Of a DNA stretch of 42,843 nt, positions 13,627 through 20,424 are shown piece after piece. The DNA is taken from the IMG/VR virus record IMGVR_UViG_3300026484_000012, positions 1-42,843 of that record. One strand, 5' to 3'. The notes under the pieces were generated by a model. The model worked only from the letters and a program-made list of their open reading frames with translations, searched no databases and was not told the DNA's origin. How positions within the stretch are numbered: position 1 is the stretch's first letter; each line of letters starts with the position of its first letter. Origin of the DNA: a virus. A program made the position numbers and the translations under genes.

Positions 13627-14464
13627 GCAGTGTAAAGGCAAGATGCTAGATAAAGTTCCAACAAGTAAACTTATTCAGGATGGCTATTATATGTCAATTA
13701 AATATGATGGTAACTATTGTCAGATACATAAGATAGGAGATGCTGTAACTATTTATAGCTCTGGTAATAAATCTATAAAATTAGATGACTTAGAAGAGTA
13801 TTTAGTTAGCCACAATCCTGATAATGATTTTATTCTGGAGGCCGAATTTATAGGTACTTCAGAAGGTAAACTAGGTGATAGAACTCAGTGCGGCATAATG
13901 ACTACCTGGAGAATTAATACAGCTAAAGGCTTGTCTTGTAATGCATCAAATAATAGATTTGTTATTTTTGATATTATAGTGGGAGGCCTAGCTATTTTTG
14001 AAGAGAGATTACAAATGCTACAACACATTAATCTGCCTTGTAATTTACAAATAGCCGATTTTAGTCTAACTAATTTAGATATAGTGCAAAGCACGGCTAA
14101 ACAACTATGTAAAGACGGGTGGGAAGGTGTTTTTCTTAAACATAAAGACCACACATATAGACCTGGTAAACGTGTTAATGATGCTATTAAAATTAAGATG
14201 AGGCCTACAGCAGACCTATTATGTATCGATATCGAGCCTGGAGAAGGCAAATATGTTGGTATGATTGGTTCATTAATACTTATGGATAGCAAAGGTAGAA
14301 AAGTTAGAGTGGGCAGCGGACTAAATGATGCCCAAAGAAGTAGCTTACATTCTAAGTTTTTAGATAAAGTTATTGAGGTAGAGTATGAACAAATTTTAGA
14401 TACTTATATTCAGCCTACTTTTATAGCAGTTAGAGCGGATAAAACCAAAAAGGAGATAGACTAA
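13619..14464 (+). CDS. ATP-dependent DNA ligase
   Basis: 281 residues. The nucleotidyltransferase motif KYDG holds the adenylated Lys28; motif III-like ILEAEFIG, motif IV-like EGVFLKHKD and motif V IKIKM follow, with an OB-fold C-terminal part (from about 200). It would seal nicks in phage DNA after the exonuclease removes primers. Its length is that of small viral ligases with no extra DNA-binding domain. AAAGG precedes the start. A tiny basic reading frame begins in its stop codon. Confidence 0.88.
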   Translation: MIRQCKGKMLDKVPTSKLIQDGYYMSIKYDGNYCQIHKIGDAVTIYSSGNKSIKLDDLEEYLVSHNPDNDFILEAEFIGTSEGKLGDRTQCGIMTTWRINTAKGLSCNASNNRFVIFDIIVGGLAIFEERLQMLQHINLPCNLQIADFSLTNLDIVQSTAKQLCKDGWEGVFLKHKDHTYRPGKRVNDAIKIKMRPTADLLCIDIEPGEGKYVGMIGSLILMDSKGRKVRVGSGLNDAQRSSLHSKFLDKVIEVEYEQILDTYIQPTFIAVRADKTKKEID

Positions 14465-14532
14465 TGACGACTAAAGAAAAACAGAAGCTTAGAAAGAAAA
14501 GAAAGGTAAGACAAAATGATAGTAATAGATAA
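14464..14532 (+). CDS. Possible 22-residue basic peptide
   Basis: The ATG overlaps the ligase stop (TAATG) and has AAGGAG at ideal distance. It reads MTTKEKQKLRKKRKVRQNDSNR, with half the residues Lys or Arg, and overlaps the start of the ribonucleotide reductase gene in another frame. Its ribosome site is stronger than that of the reductase gene itself. It could be a real peptide or a coupling leader for NrdA translation. Confidence 0.4.
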   Translation: MTTKEKQKLRKKRKVRQNDSNR

Positions 14533-16276
14533 TAGTAAAACAGTTGAAATGAATAATTTTAGTAGAAAATTATTAGAGTCTCATTACACTAGACCGAATG
14601 AAACTATACAACAGGCTTTTGCAAGAGCTGCAGTATGCTATTCTGATGGTGATGAGGCTTTAGCTCAGAGACTTTATGACTACGTTAGTAATGGCTGGTT
14701 TATGTTCGCCAGTCCAGTATTAAGTAATGCTATATTACCTGGTGAGAAACCTAAAGGTTTACCTATTAGTTGTTTTCTTACTTATGTACCTGATAGTATT
14801 GAAGGACTATGTGAGCATACAACTGAGCTAAGATGGTTATCAGTTAAAGGCGGAGGTGTTGGTGGACACTGGAGTGATGTTAGAAGTATGAATGAAATGA
14901 CACCAGGGCCTATAAGTTTCTTACATACAGTAGATGCTGATATGACTGCTTATAGACAAGGTAAAACTAGGAGAGGCAGTTATGCAGCATACATAGATAT
15001 TTCACATCCTGACATAATTGAGTTTATTAAAATGAGGTTACCAACAGGGGATATTAACAGAAAAAATTTGAACTTACATCATGCAGTAAACATTTCAGAT
15101 GCTTTTATTAATGCTGTAGAGTATGATTTAGACTGGCATTTAATAGACCCGCATACTAAACTAGTTACAGAAACTATAAAAGCTAGGGAATTGTGGGAAA
15201 CACTACTAGAGACTAGATATAGAACTGGGGAACCTTATATCAACTACTTGGATGAGGCTAACAGAAGATTACCTAAAAAGTTCAAAGATAAAGGGCTTAA
15301 AATACACGGTAGTAACCTATGTGGTGAAATACACTTGGTAACAGATGAGAAACGGACTGCAGTATGCTGTTTATCTAGCGTAAACTTAGCTAAGTATGAT
15401 GAATGGAAAGATACTCAGATGGTACAAGATTTAATAGTTATGTTAGATAATGTTCTGCAGTTTTATATAGATAATGCACCAGATGAACTGCACAAGTCAG
15501 TCTATGGGGCTAAGCAAGAAAGAAGCTTAGGTCTAGGCGCTATGGGATTTCACGACTATCTACAAAGTAAAGGTATTCCTTGGGAGTCCTCATTAGCTAT
15601 ATCTATTAATAGGCAAATCTTTAAACATATTAAATCTGAGGCAGTTAAAACTACTGAGAAATTATATGATACCAAGGGGGGCTGTAAATTAGCAGAGGTT
15701 GGTAGACGGAATGCACACTTATTATCTATAGCACCTAATGCTAATTCTAGTATTATTTTAGGCTGTTCAGCATCTATTGAACCAAGGGTATCTAATTGTT
15801 ATACTCATAAAACAAGAGTTGGTAGTCACCTAGTTAAAAATCCAGTACTTGAAAAACTAGTTAAGCACAAGTGCTCAGTTGAAGGTGTAGTAAGTGAAGA
15901 AGACATCTGGAATGACATACTAGCTAATGATGGTAGTATTCAAAGCTTAGACTATTTTACAGATGATGAGAAAGAACTATTTAAGACTGCTTATGAGTTA
16001 GACCAACGGTGGGTCGTAGACATGGCTAGGAGTAGACAAGAAGATATTTGTCAAGGTCAAAGTGTTAATTTGTTCTTCCCTGCTGGTACAGATAAAGAGT
16101 ATTTTAATGCTGTTCATTTAAGAGCATTTAGTTGGAAAGGTGATTTTAGACCACTTAAAAACTTGTATTATTTAAGAACTGAAAGTGGTAGAAAGACTGA
16201 AAAAGTTGCGTTGAAAGTGCAAAGAGATGCACTGCAAGACGGAGTTAATGAAACATGTTTAGCATGTGAAGGATGA
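14516..16276 (+). CDS. nrdA: Class Ia ribonucleotide reductase large subunit
   Basis: 586 residues, well short of E. coli NrdA (761). Catalytic features are present: redox cysteine Cys86 in LPISCFL, NLCGE with Cys269 and Glu271, Cys284 in AVCCLSSVNL, the phosphate-binding region IAPNANSS, and a C-terminal CLAC (581-584) for re-reduction. The N-terminal ATP-cone is absent, so the enzyme should escape dATP feedback inhibition, a useful trait when making DNA fast. It reduces ribonucleotides to deoxyribonucleotides with the product of the next gene, 3 bp away. Confidence 0.9.
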   Translation: MIVIDNSKTVEMNNFSRKLLESHYTRPNETIQQAFARAAVCYSDGDEALAQRLYDYVSNGWFMFASPVLSNAILPGEKPKGLPISCFLTYVPDSIEGLCEHTTELRWLSVKGGGVGGHWSDVRSMNEMTPGPISFLHTVDADMTAYRQGKTRRGSYAAYIDISHPDIIEFIKMRLPTGDINRKNLNLHHAVNISDAFINAVEYDLDWHLIDPHTKLVTETIKARELWETLLETRYRTGEPYINYLDEANRRLPKKFKDKGLKIHGSNLCGEIHLVTDEKRTAVCCLSSVNLAKYDEWKDTQMVQDLIVMLDNVLQFYIDNAPDELHKSVYGAKQERSLGLGAMGFHDYLQSKGIPWESSLAISINRQIFKHIKSEAVKTTEKLYDTKGGCKLAEVGRRNAHLLSIAPNANSSIILGCSASIEPRVSNCYTHKTRVGSHLVKNPVLEKLVKHKCSVEGVVSEEDIWNDILANDGSIQSLDYFTDDEKELFKTAYELDQRWVVDMARSRQEDICQGQSVNLFFPAGTDKEYFNAVHLRAFSWKGDFRPLKNLYYLRTESGRKTEKVALKVQRDALQDGVNETCLACEG

Positions 16277-16279
16277 TAA

Positions 16280-17242
16280 ATGAGTAATAAACTAAATATC
16301 TTTAAAGAGAGTAAAATCTATAAGCCTATGCAATACCAATGGGCTGAGGATTATAGACAAGAGTCTGAGCAAATGCACTGGGTTACTGATGAAATAGACT
16401 TTAATCAAGACTTAGTAGATTTTAGAGAGAAACTAAGTGCTGATGAGCAGGAGTTTGTTAAGTCTATATTGAGTATTTTTACTCAGTCAGACTTTGCTGT
16501 AGCTAATTACTACGTGGACTTCCTACTACCCAAGATTAAAAATAATGAAATTAGAGGTATGTTATCTAGTTTTAACTGTAGAGAGTGGGAGCATCAAAGA
16601 GGTTATGCTCAGTTAAATGAAAGCTTAGGTTTGCCTGAAAGTTATTATACAGACTTTTTAGAGCATGTTGCTACATTAGAAAAATGGAATTTCTATAAAG
16701 ATAATAAAGGGTATTCAGATAACTTTGGGTTATCTGTAGCTAAACAAGTTGGTACAGAAGGTATAGCATTATTTGGTGCTTTCATTATGCTAAAGAATTT
16801 TGAGAGGCATGGCTTACTGATGGGTACTTGTAAAGTTAATGAGTGGAGTTTAAAAGATGAAACATTACACGTTGAAGGTAATTCTAAACTCTTTAGAGTT
16901 TGGGCTAGCGAAAACTCTAAAGAAGTAGGGAATAGTTTTAAGAAGAAAATTTATGACATGATTAGGGAACTAGTCGAGTTGGAGTGTAACTTTATAGACT
17001 TTGCATTTAACAAGCATGAAGTTAGAGACTTAAACCCAGAAGATGTTAAGTTATATATTAAATATATAGCTGACAGAAGACTATTACAGCTTGGGCTTAA
17101 GTCTGAATATAAAATAGAGACTAATCCATTACCTTGGTTTGACGAGTTAACTAATGGTAGTAGTCTACAAAACTTCTTTGAGGGTCGCTCAGCTGATTAC
17201 GATATTGCTGGACTAACTGGGGAATATAAATATGGCAACTGA
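16280..17242 (+). CDS. nrdB: Class Ia ribonucleotide reductase small subunit
   Basis: 320 residues. The diiron/radical site is complete: Asp71, Glu102 and His105 in REWEHQRGY, the radical tyrosine Tyr109, a later Glu in GTEGIALFGAF, and DETLHVEG supplying the last Glu and His. It makes the tyrosyl radical used by NrdA and needs oxygen, so the phage grows in a host with at least some oxygen. The C terminus (residues about 305-320) would bind the large subunit. GAAGGA precedes the start. It overlaps the VRR-NUC gene by 11 bases. Confidence 0.9.
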   Translation: MSNKLNIFKESKIYKPMQYQWAEDYRQESEQMHWVTDEIDFNQDLVDFREKLSADEQEFVKSILSIFTQSDFAVANYYVDFLLPKIKNNEIRGMLSSFNCREWEHQRGYAQLNESLGLPESYYTDFLEHVATLEKWNFYKDNKGYSDNFGLSVAKQVGTEGIALFGAFIMLKNFERHGLLMGTCKVNEWSLKDETLHVEGNSKLFRVWASENSKEVGNSFKKKIYDMIRELVELECNFIDFAFNKHEVRDLNPEDVKLYIKYIADRRLLQLGLKSEYKIETNPLPWFDELTNGSSLQNFFEGRSADYDIAGLTGEYKYGN

Positions 17243-17519
17243 ACAACAAATACAAAAGAAAATCTTAACGATGCTAGAGCAGGATTATGATGCTTACACT
17301 ACTAAGGTAGTGACTGCATCTAAAGCTGGAGTGCCTGATATACTATGTTGTATTGAAGGTAGGTTTGTTGCTATAGAAGTTAAGAAACCTGAGAGTAAAA
17401 ATAATGTATCTAAATTGCAGGAGTATAATCTAACTAGGATAGAGCAAAGAGGCGGTATTGCTATGGTAGCTTGGAATACAGGAATGGTAAAAGAATTATT
17501 AATGGAGGCAGGATTATGA
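17232..17519 (+). CDS. VRR-NUC domain nuclease
   Basis: 95 residues consisting of one VRR-NUC domain: an early Glu, GVPD (33-36), then a hairpin and IEVKKP with Glu49 and Lys51, and Gln63. This is the PD-(D/E)XK layout of small phage nucleases that cut branched DNA such as Holliday junctions or flaps. It probably resolves replication intermediates before packaging. GGGGAA precedes the start, which overlaps nrdB. Confidence 0.82.
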   Translation: MATEQQIQKKILTMLEQDYDAYTTKVVTASKAGVPDILCCIEGRFVAIEVKKPESKNNVSKLQEYNLTRIEQRGGIAMVAWNTGMVKELLMEAGL

Positions 17520-17710
17520 GCAGAGAAACAGGCTTAATTCAGTTAGCTAGTTTACAATCATTGAGTACACTTAATGAAGCTATAAGTAAACTATGTGAAG
17601 AGATAGCTATACTAGAAGACGAGCGTGATGAGTATAGACGTAAGTGGCTAGAAGCTGCTAAATGTGAGAGTACTTATGAAAAACAAGATATCAAACAAAT
17701 ATCTAATTAG
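17516..17710 (+). CDS. Small coiled-coil protein
   Basis: 64 residues from ATG 17516, with GGAGG upstream and ATGA overlap with the VRR-NUC stop; a longer frame from 17471 would lie inside the nuclease gene. Residues about 14-55 are helical with regular Leu/Ile spacing and end in a charged stretch. Function is unknown; translational coupling suggests a partner for the nuclease. Confidence 0.6.
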   Translation: MSRETGLIQLASLQSLSTLNEAISKLCEEIAILEDERDEYRRKWLEAAKCESTYEKQDIKQISN

Positions 17711-17740
17711 GTTACTAATTATAAATACAGTTATATGTGA

Positions 17741-17768
17741 GCAGATTATCATCTGGTATGATATCTGC
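17741..17768 (+). other. Hairpin before the SNF2-like gene
   Basis: GCAGATTATCAT (17741-17752), loop CTGGT, ATGATATCTGC (17758-17768); one bulged T. It is 21 bp before the start at 17790 and has no T-tail. It could affect translation or mark an RNA processing site. Confidence 0.5.
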
Positions 17769-17789
17769 CACTGGTAAGAAGGAAAATAA

Positions 17790-19064
17790 ATGATTACACC
17801 ATATCCCCACCAAATTGAAAAGGCAGAGCAATGTTGGAATATATTAAGAAAAACTGGTTACGTTTATTTAGCAGGAAAACCAAGAAGTGGAAAGACTCTA
17901 ACAGCACTTTTAATTTCAGAGACCTCTACAAATATAGAGAGTGTTCTGATTTTAACAAAGAAAGCGGCAATACCTGGATGGGAGAAGTTTCTAATGGGAA
18001 TGACCCTCAAACACAAATATCACGTCACAAACTATGAACAAGTAGGTAAATGGGATAATGCAAAGAGAAAGGCAAACCTAAAGTTAAATCCTGAAGATTA
18101 CCAACTAGTTATTATAGATGAGTCACATAATCTAGGTACTATAGGTAAACCTTCAGGCAGATATAAAGCTATTAAATCGTTATGCTATAATATACCACAT
18201 ATACATTTAAGTGGTACAGCTATAGTTGAGTCACCTAATAGCATATATCATCAAATGAGTATATCCAAATATAATCCATTTAAGTTTAAGAACTTCTATG
18301 AATTCTTTAGAAAATATGGTAAGCCTTACTATATTAAAGCAGCAGGCAGAGAGATAGCACAATATGACAGATTTAAGCCGGAATTACTAGATGAGATTAA
18401 TAAATTTACTATTTATATGACTCAAGAAGATGCTGGGATATCTAAAGATTGTATGGCTGCGGATAAGGTGCATTATGTTGAGCTAGATGATAAGACCAAG
18501 AGATTATATAATGTTTTACAAGAGGATAACATAGCCGAAGTATATAAAGGTTGTACTATACACAATGAACCTAGTATATGGAATAATTCTCAGGAAGTTT
18601 ATGATTTAGTCTGTGATACAACTATGAAGCTAAGAACTTCTTTACATATGTTAGAGTCAGGTATAGCTAAAATAGAAGATAAATATATAGATTTAGGTAA
18701 TAATGAGAAAATAGACTATATCTATAGTACTTTTGGGGATACTGAAGATGTTGGTATTATGTGTCACTTTGTAGGTGAGAGAATTAAATTAGAAAAAAGG
18801 TTTAAAAATGCAAAAATTTATAGCAGTTCGTCACATGCTGAAGGTGTTGACCTTTCTCATCTTAAGCACTTTATTATACTTAGTTCTGATTATTCAGGCA
18901 GCAAGTTTATACAGCGCCGTGACCGGATCGTCAATATCAATGGTAGTAACACCACAACAGTTAACCATATCTTGGTAAAAAATGCTATATCAGAACAAGT
19001 ATATAAAAAGGTGAGTAAGAAGGAGGACTTTAATAACTCGACATATAAGAGGGAGACTATCTAG
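17790..19064 (+). CDS. SNF2/superfamily 2 DNA helicase
   Basis: 424 residues. Walker A GKPRSGKT (29-36), DESH box (110-113), SGTA (141-144) and, near residue 380, QRRDR (motif VI) identify a compact superfamily 2 ATPase of the SNF2-like type often found in phages. It would translocate on double-stranded DNA; proposed roles are replication restart, recombination or removal of bound proteins. It is the last gene of the early arm and runs head-on into the last late gene, with 8 bp of shared coding sequence at the ends. AAGGA precedes the start. Confidence 0.83.
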   Translation: MITPYPHQIEKAEQCWNILRKTGYVYLAGKPRSGKTLTALLISETSTNIESVLILTKKAAIPGWEKFLMGMTLKHKYHVTNYEQVGKWDNAKRKANLKLNPEDYQLVIIDESHNLGTIGKPSGRYKAIKSLCYNIPHIHLSGTAIVESPNSIYHQMSISKYNPFKFKNFYEFFRKYGKPYYIKAAGREIAQYDRFKPELLDEINKFTIYMTQEDAGISKDCMAADKVHYVELDDKTKRLYNVLQEDNIAEVYKGCTIHNEPSIWNNSQEVYDLVCDTTMKLRTSLHMLESGIAKIEDKYIDLGNNEKIDYIYSTFGDTEDVGIMCHFVGERIKLEKRFKNAKIYSSSSHAEGVDLSHLKHFIILSSDYSGSKFIQRRDRIVNINGSNTTTVNHILVKNAISEQVYKKVSKKEDFNNSTYKRETI

Positions 19065-19068
19065 TCTC
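19053..19068. terminator. Hairpin at the convergent junction
   Basis: GAGACTA (19053-19059), TC, TAGTCTC (19062-19068), followed on the + strand by TGTCTTTTGCTT. It lies in the overlap of the last + and last - gene, so it could stop both transcripts. The T-tail is modest, so confidence is limited. Confidence 0.5.
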
Positions 19069-19776
19069 TGTCTTTTGCTTGTTTATTGAAGTCATTAATC
19101 CAATAACGCCAAGCGCTGGTACAGCACCCTTTATAGTTTTTAGATATATTAATTTAGTATTATGGTATTTATTATACTGAGTTTTAAACATTCTTATAAT
19201 ATCCTCGTCGTCAAGTATCCCGGCATCTCTTTGCCGTCTAAAACTATCAGATAATCTATATCTAAGTATAGCCTCATCGATTGTTTTATACTTATATTCT
19301 TTTGGAGTATAATTAAAATTATAAGGTTCTATAGAAAATACTTCTAAGGCCTGACTAGGTTTTAAAAGCACTTCATCTTCAAAATCAGAAAACTCGGTAA
19401 TATCTCTTAAGCCATCACCTCTACTATCTAAGATTTTAAATAATACAGGATTATCATTATTAGTAAGACCTCTATCTATTATAAAATCTTCAGCCATACC
19501 TTTATCTTTACTAGTAGAACCTATAAAGTTTAACTTAAATCTTCCACCAGGCTTTAACTTACTAAATTGCTCATTAGTTAAAGCAGTACCTCTGTAAACA
19601 AAGCCTTTATACTTTGGCAACCTTTCTAAATTTTGTTCTACAATTTTGTGTAATTCTTTATCATTAGAATACAAAGCTTGGTTTATTTCTTTTGAAGACA
19701 TCACATAATTTTCCAGGAAATTATCTAATTCTTTATATCTCTCTAAAGCTTCTTTCATTAATTTACTGCATTTCAT
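19057..19776 (-). CDS. ADP-ribosyltransferase-like protein 1 (R-S-E motif intact)
   Basis: 239 residues. The order of motifs fits the arginine-type (R-S-E) ADP-ribosyltransferases: Arg62 in VYRGT, GSTS at 86-89, and Glu133/Glu135 in DFEDEVLL (ExE). Such enzymes attach ADP-ribose from NAD+ to host proteins; T4 packages the related activity Alt. The first 12 residues (MKCSKLMKEALE) match the next protein upstream. A hydrophobic stretch near 217-231 may touch membranes. It is the last late gene, after ejection proteins, so an injected effector is plausible. AAGGA precedes the start. Family call is good; target unknown. Confidence 0.72.
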   Translation of the reverse strand: MKCSKLMKEALERYKELDNFLENYVMSSKEINQALYSNDKELHKIVEQNLERLPKYKGFVYRGTALTNEQFSKLKPGGRFKLNFIGSTSKDKGMAEDFIIDRGLTNNDNPVLFKILDSRGDGLRDITEFSDFEDEVLLKPSQALEVFSIEPYNFNYTPKEYKYKTIDEAILRYRLSDSFRRQRDAGILDDEDIIRMFKTQYNKYHNTKLIYLKTIKGAVPALGVIGLMTSINKQKTETR

Positions 19777-19806
19777 TATTCACAATCCTTACTCAATTCT
19801 TTAATT

Positions 19807-20424
19807 TTATTTTTTAACCTCTTGATGTATTTCAAGCTTATTAGCTAATGGCAGTAATATGGCTGCAGATAACAAAGAAATAGTTGCTTTATTACGTCTA
19901 TTTCTTGTAGCTGTTAGCTTGATTATTACTAAATCATCATTACTTCTATTTATACTATCTACTATAAAAGCTGTATCAGGTTTTATTAAAACTTCTGTTT
20001 CTGCTGGATTAACATGAGTTAAATCATATTGTGGCACATTAGAATTATCTATCTCATATCTAACCTTTATCTTATCTGGGTGTTTAAGTAGTCTCTTAGC
20101 TACTATCGAAGAGAAAATATCGTTCTCTTCTGAATTCACACTAGTTGCAAAAGGAAAAGTATTAGTTGTATAGTCTCCAGCTTTCAGTCTATTAACTAAA
20201 TCTTTATCTATCATACCTATTCTAGAGGTAGTACCTTTATAGCTAGGTGTAACAGATTTGAAAAACTCATCTAACTCTTTATGCTTACCAGTTTTTAAAT
20301 ATGCTTTAACTATAGCTCCACTGTGTTTAATCCAATTATATACTGCCTGTAACCCATAGTCTTTATCCGAAACTTTATCTTCTATACCCTCTAAAGCCTC
20401 TTTTAGCAATTTACTACATTTCAT
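19807..20424 (-). CDS. ADP-ribosyltransferase-like protein 2 (diverged)
   Basis: 205 residues, tandem partner of the preceding entry, starting with MKCSKLLKEALE. The same three motifs can be placed: SYKGT (61-65) with Lys63 where Arg is expected, FATS (92-95), and ExE at Glu142/Glu144 in AETEVLI. Loss of the arginine may weaken NAD+ binding or shift chemistry. A hydrophobic segment (about 181-195) is near the C terminus. After an A6 run close to the stop, another frame reads on to IKELSKDCE, echoing the end of the 769-residue protein upstream. The start overlaps the stop of that gene (TAATG) and has AAAGGA. Confidence 0.58.
   Translation of the reverse strand: MKCSKLLKEALEGIEDKVSDKDYGLQAVYNWIKHSGAIVKAYLKTGKHKELDEFFKSVTPSYKGTTSRIGMIDKDLVNRLKAGDYTTNTFPFATSVNSEENDIFSSIVAKRLLKHPDKIKVRYEIDNSNVPQYDLTHVNPAETEVLIKPDTAFIVDSINRSNDDLVIIKLTATRNRRNKATISLLSAAILLPLANKLEIHQEVKK

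Noticed and set aside
13885-14292. 135-residue minus-strand frame inside the ligase gene
   Set aside because: The ligase has clear catalytic motifs; the antisense frame has no support.
490-19064. Phage-encoded RNA polymerase or sigma factor for late switching
   Set aside because: No gene with such motifs was found; promoters look like host-type extended -10 boxes.
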